Shown: positions 8,688 to 18,075, numbered from the stretch's first letter. The stretch: 64,000 bases of DNA from Candidatus Gastranaerophilales bacterium (GCA_017560095.1 JAFYOU010000002.1:1-64000); one strand, 5' to 3'. Numbers and translations: made by a program. The notes: a model not told the origin generated them from the sequence alone.

Positions 8688-10728
8688 AACAACATCCAGT
8701 TGCACATCCGCAATCAAGCTGAATATCAAGGTCGCCCATAAACACTTCATCTTTACCTAATGCATTAGGAATGATTGAGAATGTATTTGAAATACCATCT
8801 TGAGCATCATCGAATGGAAGTTTAGCAACAGAAGCAAGTGATGCTACTGCGCCATTTGTATCACGACCGTGCATTGGGTTAGCTCCAGGAGCTAGAGGAA
8901 CACCCATTTTTCTTCCATCTGGAGTGTTACCTGTCTTTTTACCATATACAACATTAGATGTGATTGTTAAAATTGACATTGTAGGAATTGAATTTCTGTA
9001 TGTATGATGTTTTCTAATCATATTCATAAATTTAGAAACTAATTCAACTGCAATTGAATCAACTCTATCATCATTGTTGCCATATTTAGGGAATTCGCCA
9101 TCAGTAGCGTAATCTACAACGATACCGTCTTCATCTCTAATTGCTTTTACTTTTGCATATTTAATAGCTGATAATGAGTCAGCTACAACAGAAAGACCAG
9201 CGATACCTGTAGCAAAGTAACGTTTTACATCTCTATCATGTAAAGCCATTTGAGATCTTTCATAGCAATATTTATCGTGCATATAGTGAATTACGTTTAA
9301 TGTGTTAACGTAAAGACCTGCAAGCCATTCCATCATTCCTTCAAATCTTGCCATAACTTCATCATAATCTAGATATTCAGAAGTAATTGGAGCGTATCTT
9401 GGGCCGATTTGTTCTTTTAATCTTTCATCTACACCACCATTGATAGCGTATAGTAAGCATTTTGCTAAGTTAGCACGAGCACCGAAGAATTGCATTTCTT
9501 TACCAACAACCATTGATGATACGCAACATGCGATAGCATAATCATCACCATGTGTTTGTCTCATCATATCATCGTTTTCATATTGAATTGATGAAGTTTT
9601 GATTGAAATATGTGCGCAGTATTCTTTGAATGCTCTTGGTAATCTTTTTGACCAAAGAACAGTTAAGTTTGGCTCAGGTGCAGCACCCAAGTTTTCTAAT
9701 GTGTGCAAGTAACGGAATGAGTTTTTAGTAACCATTGAACGGCCATCAATGCCCATACCACCGATTGATTCAGTTACCCAAGTAGGATCACCTGTGAATA
9801 ATGAATTGTATTCAGGAGTTCTTGCAAATCTTACAAGTCTTAATTTCATAATGAAATGGTCAATCATTTCTTGAATTTCACTTTCAGTAAATGTTCCATT
9901 TCTTAAATCTCTTTCAATGTAGATATCCAAGAAAGTAGAAGTTCTACCGATTGACATAGCAGCACCATTTTGTTCTTTAACTGCTGATAAGTAACCAAAA
10001 TACAACCATTGGATAGCTTCTTTAGTGTTTTGAGCAGGTTGAGTAATATCAAAACCATAAATTCTACCTAATTCAGCCATTTCTTGTAAAGCTCTAATTT
10101 GTTCGGAGATTTCTTCTCTTAATTGTATTCTTTCAGCTGTCATTTCAGCTTCTAAAGACGTTAATTGAGCTTTTTTATCTTCAATTAATCTATTGATACC
10201 ATATAAAGCAATTCTTCTATAGTCACCAATGATACGTCCACGACCATAAGCATCTGGAAGACCTGTGATAATTGCAGAGTGTCTTGCTGCTCTCATTTCA
10301 GGAGTGTAAGCATCAAAAACACCTTGGTTGTGTGTTTTTCTGTATTTTGTGAAGATTTCAGAAACTTCGGCATCTACTTCATAACCATATGATTTACATG
10401 CAGTTTCAGCCATTCTAATACCACCAAATGGTTGCATAGAGCGTTTTAAAGGTGCATCTGTTTGAACACCAACAATTGTCTCTAAATCTTTATCGATATA
10501 ACCAGCTCCATGAGAAGTAATAGTAGATACAACTTTTGTATCCATATCTAAAACGCCGCCATTTTCTCTTTCTTTTTGGAATAATTCGCAGCATTTTTCC
10601 CATAGTCTTGTTGTTGCTTCTGTTGGGCCAGCCAAGAAACTAGCATCACCTTCATAAGGAGTGTAGTTTTGTTGGATAAAGTCACGAACGTTAATTTCGT
10701 TTTGCCACTTACCAGGTTTAAAAGTCAT
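8686..10728 (-). CDS. pflB: Pyruvate formate-lyase body lacking its glycyl-radical domain
   Basis: 680 residues; E. coli PflB has 760. The catalytic pair Cys401-Cys402 is in [15 protein letters not shown]. The [11 protein letters not shown] and [17 protein letters not shown] stretches, and the [15 protein letters not shown] stretch near the end, are PFL signatures. After that the protein ends in a short tail, [13 protein letters not shown], and stops; the RVSGYAV radical loop is absent. That loop is encoded by the next gene at 8280-8516. The enzyme makes acetyl-CoA and formate from pyruvate (or propionyl-CoA from 2-oxobutyrate) in the anaerobic cytoplasm. AGGAGAT precedes the ATG and an extended -10 (TGTTATAAT) lies about 35 bases further up. 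Cluster context with threonine dehydratase and RidA resembles tdcBEF, so TdcE-like activity is possible. Confidence 0.93.
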   Translation of the reverse strand: MTFKPGKWQNEINVRDFIQQNYTPYEGDASFLAGPTEATTRLWEKCCELFQKERENGGVLDMDTKVVSTITSHGAGYIDKDLETIVGVQTDAPLKRSMQPFGGIRMAETACKSYGYEVDAEVSEIFTKYRKTHNQGVFDAYTPEMRAARHSAIITGLPDAYGRGRIIGDYRRIALYGINRLIEDKKAQLTSLEAEMTAERIQLREEISEQIRALQEMAELGRIYGFDITQPAQNTKEAIQWLYFGYLSAVKEQNGAAMSIGRTSTFLDIYIERDLRNGTFTESEIQEMIDHFIMKLRLVRFARTPEYNSLFTGDPTWVTESIGGMGIDGRSMVTKNSFRYLHTLENLGAAPEPNLTVLWSKRLPRAFKEYCAHISIKTSSIQYENDDMMRQTHGDDYAIACCVSSMVVGKEMQFFGARANLAKCLLYAINGGVDERLKEQIGPRYAPITSEYLDYDEVMARFEGMMEWLAGLYVNTLNVIHYMHDKYCYERSQMALHDRDVKRYFATGIAGLSVVADSLSAIKYAKVKAIRDEDGIVVDYATDGEFPKYGNNDDRVDSIAVELVSKFMNMIRKHHTYRNSIPTMSILTITSNVVYGKKTGNTPDGRKMGVPLAPGANPMHGRDTNGAVASLASVAKLPFDDAQDGISNTFSIIPNALGKDEVFMGDLDIQLDCGCATGCC

Positions 10729-10762
10729 TATGTATCTCCTTTTTAAATTTGATTTTTACAAA

Positions 10763-10770
10763 ATTATAAC
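10763..10770 (-). promoter_or_regulatory. Extended -10 promoter for pflB
   Basis: On the minus strand TGTTATAAT lies 35 bases before the pflB ATG, just after a terminator, so pflB probably has its own promoter in addition to any readthrough from ridA. Confidence 0.5.
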
Positions 10771-10778
10771 ACAAAAAC

Positions 10779-10810
10779 AAAAAGCAACCTTGTTATAAAA
10801 GTTGCTTTTT
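10779..10810 (-). terminator. Terminator between ridA and pflB
   Basis: On the minus strand AAAAAGCAAC and GTTGCTTTTT arms with a 12-base loop, followed by a T-rich stretch. It would uncouple pflB from ilvA-ridA. Confidence 0.75.
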
Positions 10811-10830
10811 AAATATTTTCTATTTTTTAA

Positions 10831-11205
10831 TTATTTTTTAATTTGCGCAATTACCTCAACTTCGACCTTGGCACCCTTTGGTAAAACCGCCTGAACACAA
10901 GAGCGAGCTGGCTTTGATATGAAATATTTTGCATAAATTTCATTAAACGCACCAAAACTTTTCATATCGTCCAAAAAACAAGTTGTTTTAATAACGTCTT
11001 CAAAATTGCAACCAGAAGCAACCAAAACTGCACTAATATTTTTCATAACTTGTTCAGTTTGCTCAACAATATCTCCGTTTATAAATTCATTATTTGCGGG
11101 ATTAATTGCAATTTGACCAGAACAATATAAAAAACCATTTGCAATAACAGCCTGAGAATATGGGCCAACGGGTTCTGGTGCTTGATTTGTATAAATTTTT
11201 TCCAT
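10831..11205 (-). CDS. ridA: RidA family enamine/imine deaminase
   Basis: 124 residues, the usual size of RidA/YjgF. It carries the family features: EPVGPYSQA near the start, CSGQI, and near the end PARSCVQ with the substrate-binding Arg, followed by VEVEVIA with the conserved Glu. RidA hydrolyses the reactive enamine and imine intermediates released by PLP dehydratases (2-aminoacrylate, 2-aminocrotonate). It starts two bases after the stop codon of the threonine dehydratase, so the two are co-transcribed, matching its role of clearing that enzyme's intermediates. A TdcF-type name would also fit. A terminator follows. Confidence 0.93.
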   Translation of the reverse strand: MEKIYTNQAPEPVGPYSQAVIANGFLYCSGQIAINPANNEFINGDIVEQTEQVMKNISAVLVASGCNFEDVIKTTCFLDDMKSFGAFNEIYAKYFISKPARSCVQAVLPKGAKVEVEVIAQIKK

Positions 11206-11207
11206 GA

Positions 11208-12419
11208 TTATTCCTTTGTAGTTATATTTGTATATCCTGCTTCTTTTAAAGCATTAATTATTGTTGTAAAATGCTCAAAATTTCTTGTTTCAATAACAAT
11301 ATTTAAATAGCATTCATTAATGGCTGTACCTTTTCCGCCTTGGTTATGTCGCACTCGAATAACATTTGCCCCATGATTTGCTATTATCGTGCTTACATCT
11401 CTCAATTGCCCAGGTTTATCAAGTAGTTCAATTGTCAAATAAGAAATTCTTCCTGTTTTAATTAAAGCTTTATTTATTACTCTTGATAAAATATTAACAT
11501 CTATATTTCCACCAGAAACTAAACAAACTACATTCTTTCCTTCTAATGGAATCTTATTAAACATTACTGCTGCAACAGGCAATGCTCCAGAACCTTCTGA
11601 AATCATTTTTTCTTTTTCGATCAAAGTTAAAACTGCACTTGCAATTTCGTCTTCTTCAACCGTCACCACTTCATCAACAAAATCTAAACAATAATTATAT
11701 GTTAACTCCCCAGGAAGCCTAACTGCAGTTCCATCAGCAAAAGTGTTTACTTGTTTTAATTCGGTACGCTCCTTATTTTTAATTGATTCATACATCGAAT
11801 CAGCACCGCTTGCTTGCACGCCATAAACTTTGCAAGTTGGCTTAATTTGTTTTATTGTTGCGGCAACTCCAGATACTAAACCACCGCCACCAATTGGAAC
11901 AACAATTGCATCAACTTCATTTAGTTGTTCATAAATTTCAAGAGCAATAGTTCCTTGTCCTGCTATTACATCATTATCATCAAAAGGGTGAATAAATGTT
12001 GCGCCAGTTTCTTTTTGATATTCTATTGCTGCTTTATATGCATCATCGTAAACACCATCAATTAATTTAATTTCAGCTCCATAACTTCTTGTCGCTTCAA
12101 CTTTAGATATTGGAGCAGTTAATGGCATAAAAATTGTTGCCTTAATTCCTTTTTCTTTAGCAGCAAGAGCAACACCTTGTGCATGATTTCCAGCAGAACA
12201 AGCAATGACACCCTTTTCTTTTTCAGGATCTGACAATTTTGAAATTTTATAATAAGCTCCACGAAGCTTAAAAGAGCCAGTTAACTGCAAATTTTCTGAT
12301 TTTAAATATACGTTATTTTTTTTACTCAAAAAATTCGAATGAGTAAGACTTGTTGTTCTTGCTATTTTTGACAATACATTTTTAGCATCATAAACAGTAT
12401 CTAAAGTTAATCTTTCCAA
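11208..12419 (-). CDS. ilvA: Threonine dehydratase with C-terminal ACT domain
   Basis: 403 residues. PLP enzyme of fold type II: the Schiff-base lysine is Lys51 in TGSFKLRGA, the asparagine loop is SAGNHAQG, and the phosphate-binding glycine loop is PIGGGGLVSG. Residues from about 330 form a single ACT domain (SYLTIELLDKPGQLRDV). Length and one ACT domain match the 400-residue threonine ammonia-lyase (TIGR01127-type) found in anaerobes, rather than the 510-residue biosynthetic IlvA. It makes 2-oxobutyrate and ammonia from threonine. Co-location with ridA and PFL suggests a fermentative role; supply of 2-oxobutyrate for isoleucine is the alternative. The symbol ilvA is the usual annotation; tdcB would be equally valid. 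AAGGAG precedes the ATG. Confidence 0.93.
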   Translation of the reverse strand: MERLTLDTVYDAKNVLSKIARTTSLTHSNFLSKKNNVYLKSENLQLTGSFKLRGAYYKISKLSDPEKEKGVIACSAGNHAQGVALAAKEKGIKATIFMPLTAPISKVEATRSYGAEIKLIDGVYDDAYKAAIEYQKETGATFIHPFDDNDVIAGQGTIALEIYEQLNEVDAIVVPIGGGGLVSGVAATIKQIKPTCKVYGVQASGADSMYESIKNKERTELKQVNTFADGTAVRLPGELTYNYCLDFVDEVVTVEEDEIASAVLTLIEKEKMISEGSGALPVAAVMFNKIPLEGKNVVCLVSGGNIDVNILSRVINKALIKTGRISYLTIELLDKPGQLRDVSTIIANHGANVIRVRHNQGGKGTAINECYLNIVIETRNFEHFTTIINALKEAGYTNITTKE

Positions 12420-12551
12420 AGCATTCTCCTTTTGTTGATAAAAATAATAACAAAAAACGCTAAATTTGGCTATTTTGTAACATAAAATAACTCAATAATA
12501 GGATGTTAATTTAATTCGAATAAGGTACCATTTCAAAAAAAAGAGGTAAAT

Positions 12552-12743
12552 ATGGCAATTAGAATTTTAATGATTATTATAGCCTTTACGCTTGTTGTAA
12601 ATTTAGTTTTAACACTTGTAGGCTTTTTTAGTAGAGTTAATTTATATGAAAAATATGGCAAGCAAATTCAAAACTTTTTTATTGGTTTTGCTTTATTTAT
12701 AATCGCCGTTTATGTAATTTTAGCAATTATAGGTTTAGTATAA
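12552..12743 (+). CDS. Small two-helix membrane protein upstream of SPFH gene
   Basis: 63 residues with two hydrophobic segments (about 3-26 and 42-62) joined by a short polar turn containing RVNLYEKYGKQIQN. AGAGGT precedes the ATG. It lies nine bases upstream of the SPFH/prohibitin gene and is very probably co-transcribed, so a membrane partner of the SPFH complex is a reasonable inference. I do not recognise the family. Confidence 0.7.
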   Translation: MAIRILMIIIAFTLVVNLVLTLVGFFSRVNLYEKYGKQIQNFFIGFALFIIAVYVILAIIGLV

Positions 12744-12752
12744 GGAGAAAAT

Positions 12753-13544
12753 ATGGCTAAAGATAAACTTAGTTTAATTATTGCAATTGGAATTTTATTT
12801 GTAATTTTTATTGTATTTTGCAATCCAATAGCAATTGTTGGTGTTGGCCAACGTGGGGTTAAGGTAACATTAGGAAAAGTTTCACCACAAAGCTATTCTG
12901 AAGGCATTCATTTTGTAACACCATTTATTTCAAAAATTCATGTTATGAATGTTAAAACCCAAAAACTTTCAACTCCAACAGAAGTTTATACAAAAGATAT
13001 TCAACAGGCTAGAATTAGCTATGTTGTTAACTATAACTTAATGCCCCAACATGTTCATGAAATGTATCGTCAAGTTGGCATGAATTATGTTGACACTATT
13101 TTAATGCCAGCTATTGAAGGCAACATTAAAGATGTAATAGGCAAATGGAACGCTCAAGATTTAGTTGCAAACAGAGCGTCTGCAACTGCTGATATTCTAG
13201 GCAAGCTTCAAAGCCAATTAGAAAAAAAATATATCAATGTAACAAGCTTCCAAATTATTGACATCAATTATTCTGAAGTTTTTGAAAGAGCAATTGAATC
13301 AAAAGTTACAGCAGAACAAGAAGCACTTAAGGCTAAAAATAAAACTGTTCAAGTTGAAGAAGAAGCAAAACAAAAACTTATTTCAGCTCAAGCAGAAGCA
13401 AAATCAATGCAAATAAGAGCAACGGCTTTAACTCAAAACAAAGCTTTGGTTGAATATGAAGCAGTTCAAAAATGGGATGGAAAATTGCCTGAATATTTAA
13501 TGGGTGGCTCAATTCCTTTTATAAATTTACCAGTAAAAAAATAA
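12753..13544 (+). CDS. SPFH/prohibitin-family membrane protein
   Basis: 263 residues, typical of bacterial prohibitin-like proteins. One N-terminal membrane helix (about 6-28) is followed by the SPFH domain (GQRGVKVTLGKVSP..EGIHFVTPF) and then a charged coiled coil (about 180-235) rich in Glu, Ala, Lys and Gln. Family members form large ring assemblies in the membrane and modulate proteases such as FtsH; no protease is adjacent here. AAGGAG is well placed before the ATG, nine bases after the upstream small membrane gene. A strong terminator ends the unit. Confidence 0.88.
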   Translation: MAKDKLSLIIAIGILFVIFIVFCNPIAIVGVGQRGVKVTLGKVSPQSYSEGIHFVTPFISKIHVMNVKTQKLSTPTEVYTKDIQQARISYVVNYNLMPQHVHEMYRQVGMNYVDTILMPAIEGNIKDVIGKWNAQDLVANRASATADILGKLQSQLEKKYINVTSFQIIDINYSEVFERAIESKVTAEQEALKAKNKTVQVEEEAKQKLISAQAEAKSMQIRATALTQNKALVEYEAVQKWDGKLPEYLMGGSIPFINLPVKK

Positions 13545-13557
13545 TTTAAAAAAATAT

Positions 13558-13586
13558 AAAAAGAGACTCAAAATGAGTCTCTTTTT
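13558..13586 (+). terminator. Terminator of the SPFH operon
   Basis: AAAAAGAGACTCA and TGAGTCTCTTTTT form a 13-bp perfect stem around AAA. Confidence 0.92.
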
Positions 13587-13712
13587 AATGTGAAATTTTA
13601 CAAAGTTTGTATTTTAAAAAAAATAAAAATTTATACTTTTTAGGCAATTTTTTTTCTTCTTTTGTTTTAATTATAAGGCATAACAACTATATAAAATTAA
13701 TACAGGTGGATT

Positions 13713-14801
13713 ATGAATATTGAAAAAATTAACTTTTGCGCAGTCAAAAGAACTAATGATAACTCTTCTAAAAAAAACATAGCAAGCAATGCTATGCCAC
13801 AAAATAGCTACAACAACTTTTCAAAAGAAGCTTGCACTGCTTTGAAATCAATCAATTTTGGTTCAAATGCCGAAACAGGAAAATTTAAGGCACAAAATCT
13901 CATTGGTCGTGCAGGCGGAAATCTTAGAACCATCAAAAAAGAATTAACTAAATGCTGTTTTGACTTAAACAGAGGTAGAATAAGCAAACTGGAATTAGCT
14001 GATAACGGCATAATAAACATTGCTAACCAAGTATTAAATGACCCACCCCATAACTGCAAAAATGAAGTTATGAACATTTTACGTAATCCACAACAAGGAA
14101 CTACAGAGGACGGAAATGGCCTGCTTAAACAATATGATGGTTACAATCTACAAAGAAGGATTTCAAAAAAAAATGTTCATGGCAAAAGAATTATAACCAT
14201 GACCGAATTTTCAAACACACCAGAAATACCAAGAAGAGTTTCTACATATATACCTAACAACAAATCTTTAACCGTAAAAGTTTATAGCTATCCAGATGTT
14301 TGCTCAACATATGTTTATGATTTAACTAAAGACGAAGACAAAGAATTGAAATCATATAGCGAAGCGCCAATCGGCAAAAAAAATGAATGCAATTTTAAAT
14401 TATCTTTTAAAGATGGTAGGTTGCAATCAGCCATATTTGGCATAAAACGAAATAAAGAAGGTATAACAACTATTGATAAAATATTTAATTTTAAAGCCAA
14501 TAGCACTAATCCTTCCAGTGTCATTAGCAATGCCGAAGTTTGCAAAAATGGTTTAATAGCTCAAAATTGTTTCCAGTTCAATGAATTTGGCTACATATAC
14601 AGCGATAAACCTCGCATTTCGGAAGATTCCAACTCTGATATGCTCGTTAAAAGCGACAATATAGTTGTTGTCAAAAAAGATGGCCACAGGTTTAAAGCAG
14701 ACAAGATAAATTTCACAGATACAGGATGCGAACTTGAAGGTAATGTTTACGAGTTTGAAGGCAATAAATTTATTGGCTTAACCAACAGAGTAAACATTTA
14801 A
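13713..14801 (+). CDS. Uncharacterised protein with N-terminal INFG motif
   Basis: 362 residues; family not recognised. There is no signal peptide or membrane segment. The first 60 residues are polar and disordered-looking, containing ALKSINFGS (INFG at 47-50). The middle and C-terminal parts (from about 140) look beta-rich with repeated xxFxDGRLxxxxF-type strands and several Cys. Three other orphan proteins in the window carry a similar short [ILV/S/N]xF(K/G)G sequence near the N-terminus without a signal peptide (28821, 46907, 48650 starts). Start ATG follows AGGTGG. Isolated between two terminators, so monocistronic. Confidence 0.8.
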   Translation: MNIEKINFCAVKRTNDNSSKKNIASNAMPQNSYNNFSKEACTALKSINFGSNAETGKFKAQNLIGRAGGNLRTIKKELTKCCFDLNRGRISKLELADNGIINIANQVLNDPPHNCKNEVMNILRNPQQGTTEDGNGLLKQYDGYNLQRRISKKNVHGKRIITMTEFSNTPEIPRRVSTYIPNNKSLTVKVYSYPDVCSTYVYDLTKDEDKELKSYSEAPIGKKNECNFKLSFKDGRLQSAIFGIKRNKEGITTIDKIFNFKANSTNPSSVISNAEVCKNGLIAQNCFQFNEFGYIYSDKPRISEDSNSDMLVKSDNIVVVKKDGHRFKADKINFTDTGCELEGNVYEFEGNKFIGLTNRVNI

Positions 14802-14810
14802 AAACACTAA

Positions 14811-14838
14811 AAAAGAGGCTCATAAATGAGCCTCTTTT
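14811..14838. terminator. Bidirectional terminator between convergent genes
   Basis: AAAAGAGGCTCAT and ATGAGCCTCTTTT, 13-bp stem, between the orphan gene (+) and the glucan phosphorylase gene (-). Confidence 0.9.
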
Positions 14839-14853
14839 AATTAATTTTGAACT

Positions 14854-16548
14854 CTATTTAATATTTGAATACGTCCAAGCGTCTTGGTTTGGAGCTTCAA
14901 ACGAACTGGATTCAGAGTTATTTTCTTCTCCAGCTTGAGCACCACCGTGCGCAATTGGCTTATATACACGGTTGAAGTATTCAATAACCATTCTATCTGA
15001 ATTAAAGTAACCTTCAGCAGTTCTCATAGCTTGTCTCATTAAGCGAGCCCATTCTTGTTTATTTTCATAATAAGTTGGGATAATTTCGCCTTCAAGAGTA
15101 TTCATAATGAATTGGTGATCTTTAACGTGTCTTTCTTGCCATGGAATATCATCATCTAAGCCTGGGTATTCTACGGTGTAACCATTAATTCCTGGGAAAG
15201 TACCTTCAACTGTCCAACCATCATAAATTGAGAAGTGAAGTGCACCATTCATATTAGCTGACATACCAGATGTACCAGAAGCCTCAAGAGGTCTTGTTGG
15301 TGTGTTTAACCAAATATCAGAACCTTTTTTAAGTTTAGCAGATAATGCTAATTCGTAACCTGGTAATACAACAACATTTTTCATATTTCTTGATTTTTTC
15401 AAAATGTTATTAAATGTTTCTTTGCCCATTGTATCATCTGGGTGGAATTTACCAGCGAAAATTAATTGAACTTTGTTTTCGTTTAATAATCTACCGATTC
15501 TATCTTCATCCATTAAGATTAACCAAGCACGTTTGTAATCAGCAAATCTTCTTGCCCAAGTGATTGTTAATACGTTTGGATCAAAGCGTTTACCTTGAGT
15601 ATCTGAAATGTATTGGAATAAATCTTTTTTCATTTCATATTTAGCATCAAGTAATTCTTGAGCTGATTTTGCTTTAGCAATTCTTTCATCTTGCCAATAA
15701 TGTAAGTTAACAGCATTTGTGATCGCTTTAATTGGGCATCTATCTTTAACCCAATCCCACATTTTATTAGCAACTAAGCCGTGAAGTTGAGAAACAGCAT
15801 TAGCAATTCTAGACATTCTTAAAGCTGCAACTGTTAATGAGAAGTTTTCTCCACCTAATTCAACTGCAGTTTCTCTTGAGCAACCAGAGAAGAATCCGCC
15901 TTCTAATAATGTATCTACCCAGTGAACTTCGTTACCAGCTGGAACTGGTGTATGAGTTGTAAATACAGTCTTTTGTCTAACAGCTTTTAAATCACCATTA
16001 TACTGAGTTAACAATTCAAATGCAGCTGGAAGCGCATGGCCTTCATTCATATGGATAACATCAAATGGATATCCAACAGCTTGAAGAATTCTTACACCAC
16101 CAACACCAAGAACTGTTTCTTGAGCTACGCGAATTTTTTCATCTCCATCATATAATTTATGAGAGATTTTTCTTGCCCATTCAGAGTTGCCTTCAACATC
16201 AGTTGTTAATAAATAAATTGGACAAGTGCCGAATAATTCTGCTTCAACTCTGTAAGCTTTAACAATAACATCTTCGCCAAAGATTTTTACTGTTGTTGAT
16301 GTATTTAAATCTGTTAAGAAATCATAATGTTTTCTAATATATGCAACTTCAACGTTACCTGATTCGTCAATTCTTTGATCATAATAACCATATGACCATA
16401 GCATAGTAACGCCAACCATTGGCATTTGCAAGTAACCTGCTGATTGCATGTGAGAACCCGCAAGGAATCCTAAACCACCTGAATATGTTGCTAAGGATTG
16501 GTCAATTGCGATTTCCATTGAAAAGTAAGCTACGTTTGGTAAAGCCAT
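14854..16548 (-). CDS. Alpha-glucan (glycogen) phosphorylase, short GT35 type, PLP lysine replaced
   Basis: 564 residues, matching the short alpha-glucan phosphorylase subfamily rather than the 800-residue GlgP. Recognisable features are AYFSMEIAIDQSLATYSGGLGFLAGSH-type start, VIHMNEGHALPAA, TTHTPVPAGNE and the C-terminal TRPLEASGTSGM signature. In phosphorylases the residue after GM or NM in this signature is the PLP-binding lysine; here it is Ser430 (codon TCA). Either this subfamily does not use PLP in the standard way or the enzyme is not a phosphorylase. Normal role would be phosphorolysis of storage glucan to glucose-1-phosphate. AGGATT precedes the ATG. Expressed alone from the minus strand. 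Confidence 0.88.
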   Translation of the reverse strand: MALPNVAYFSMEIAIDQSLATYSGGLGFLAGSHMQSAGYLQMPMVGVTMLWSYGYYDQRIDESGNVEVAYIRKHYDFLTDLNTSTTVKIFGEDVIVKAYRVEAELFGTCPIYLLTTDVEGNSEWARKISHKLYDGDEKIRVAQETVLGVGGVRILQAVGYPFDVIHMNEGHALPAAFELLTQYNGDLKAVRQKTVFTTHTPVPAGNEVHWVDTLLEGGFFSGCSRETAVELGGENFSLTVAALRMSRIANAVSQLHGLVANKMWDWVKDRCPIKAITNAVNLHYWQDERIAKAKSAQELLDAKYEMKKDLFQYISDTQGKRFDPNVLTITWARRFADYKRAWLILMDEDRIGRLLNENKVQLIFAGKFHPDDTMGKETFNNILKKSRNMKNVVVLPGYELALSAKLKKGSDIWLNTPTRPLEASGTSGMSANMNGALHFSIYDGWTVEGTFPGINGYTVEYPGLDDDIPWQERHVKDHQFIMNTLEGEIIPTYYENKQEWARLMRQAMRTAEGYFNSDRMVIEYFNRVYKPIAHGGAQAGEENNSESSSFEAPNQDAWTYSNIK

Positions 16549-17020
16549 AATTTAATCCTTTTAATACTAACTACGTTTAATTCTAATAAGAATTTTAACA
16601 CAAATATAATTACAACCAAATTAAATAATTCTTTTGGGTTAATTACTTCGCTCTATACATTATATCGGAAAAATTTTTTTTGTAAACTTAGTGAAAGATT
16701 TTTTATAACTAGCTCATAGCTTAAAAAACTGAGCCAGATTTGCAACTAGTTCTTAACCTAAAGTCATTACGCGAAATAATATTACACACCAATCACTGGA
16801 TATTTTTGATTAAGCCAAGGGTTCGGTTTCTTCTTGAGAATAACTACTCTTTCGTTTGCCCTTTTATTGTTCAAATACTCCTATATGCTTAATGAAGAGT
16901 TTTAAATATTACCATCAGCTATGTCATGACAAATCATGTCAACGTTTTTTTTACATCATTTAATTTGCCCCATATGAAATTAGAGCAGCAGCAATTTGTA
17001 CAATCTTGTTTATTTTACAA
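16549..17020. other. Noncoding interval of about 470 bases, possible structured RNA
   Basis: No convincing gene is present. Inverted repeats are seen: AACTAG (near 16708) with CTAGTT (near 16745) enclosing CTC/GAG, a CATGA/TCATG hairpin near 16922-16940, and a GGGCAAACG...CCGAACCC arrangement on the minus strand near 16820-16865. This could be an RNA gene or a long leader; it does not match tmRNA, RNase P RNA or SRP RNA landmarks. Confidence 0.3.
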
Positions 17021-17048
17021 TATAAAAAGCCCTGAATTTAATCAGGGC
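17021..17048 (-). terminator. Terminator after prs
   Basis: On the minus strand GCCCTGA, a 6-base loop, TCAGGGC, then TTTTTATA; it directly follows the prs stop codon. Confidence 0.85.
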
Positions 17049-17058
17049 ATTACTTTTA

Positions 17059-18075
17059 TTAGTCTTTTTTGTATTCTATTTCAAACCCAAACAAGCTCGA
17101 AACAGACTTATCATCATGAATTCTTGAAATTGCCTCGCCTAATAACGGAGCAACACTCACTTGTTTGATTTTTTCAGGAATTACTGTATCCCTCATAGGA
17201 ATAGTATTTGTTACAATTACTTCTTTAATTGGCGACGCTTCAAGTCTTTCTAATGCAGGGCCTGAGAACACCGGATGAACTGCACACACATAAACATCTT
17301 TTGCACCTTGCTCTTTTAACAATCTTGCCGCCTCACATATTGTTCCTGCGGTATCGATAATGTCATCAAACATAACGCAAACTTTTCCTTCTACTTCGCC
17401 AATGATGTTACATGCAACAGCACTATTGTGTTTATCTCGGCGTTTATCGATAATTGCAATCGGAGCCCCTACCTGTTTAGCTAATGCTCTTGTTCTTTTT
17501 ACGCCACCCATATCAGGAGAAACGCAAACAAGTTCAGCACCTTCCAAATCGATATTTTTAACATAGTTAACTATAACAGGTGTTGCGTATATATGATCAA
17601 CCAAAATATTAAAGAAGCCTTGAATTTGTCCAGTATGCAAATCCATTGTTAATACTCTTGTTGCACCTGCTTGAGTCAACAGATCTGCAACCAATTTAGC
17701 AGTAATTGCTTCCCTGCCTGATGCTTTTCTATCTTGTCGAGCATAGCCATAATAAGGAATAACAGCAGTAATTGATTTAGCACTTGCACGTTTAAATGCA
17801 TCTAAAAGAATTAACAACTCCATTAAATTTTCATTAACGGGAGAGCAAATAGGCTGAACTATAAAAACATCATCTCCACGCACCGAATCTTGAATTTGAA
17901 CATATATTTCGCCATCTGAAAAATCTTTAATTGTAATTGGCTCAAGACTTGTCCCTAAATACTGCGCTATTTCTTGCGCAAGAGGATTATTAGAACGACC
18001 TGAAAAAAGTTTAATATCATGAGTTGGAAGAATTTTTTCAAGTTTACTTAATTGTGTTTCAAGTTCAAGATTCAT
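17059..18075 (-). CDS. prs: Ribose-phosphate pyrophosphokinase
   Basis: 338 residues, about 20 longer than most Prs because of an N-terminal extension (before IKLFSGRSN). Makes PRPP from ribose-5-phosphate and ATP for purine, pyrimidine, His and NAD synthesis. Motifs: QIQDSVRGDDVFIVQP, PYYGYARQDRK (ATP site), DLHTGQIQGFF, SPDMGGVKRTRALAK, and the PRPP-binding loop VMFDDIIDTAGTI. Its ATG begins at the base next to the glmU stop codon and has AAGGAG inside the glmU end, so translation is coupled. The glmU-prs order is a common bacterial arrangement. Confidence 0.97.
   Translation of the reverse strand: MNLELETQLSKLEKILPTHDIKLFSGRSNNPLAQEIAQYLGTSLEPITIKDFSDGEIYVQIQDSVRGDDVFIVQPICSPVNENLMELLILLDAFKRASAKSITAVIPYYGYARQDRKASGREAITAKLVADLLTQAGATRVLTMDLHTGQIQGFFNILVDHIYATPVIVNYVKNIDLEGAELVCVSPDMGGVKRTRALAKQVGAPIAIIDKRRDKHNSAVACNIIGEVEGKVCVMFDDIIDTAGTICEAARLLKEQGAKDVYVCAVHPVFSGPALERLEASPIKEVIVTNTIPMRDTVIPEKIKQVSVAPLLGEAISRIHDDKSVSSLFGFEIEYKKD

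Noticed and set aside
16926..17168. 80-codon frame in the gap before prs
   Set aside because: It runs into the prs 3' end on the other strand, has no ribosome-binding site and no resemblance to a protein.
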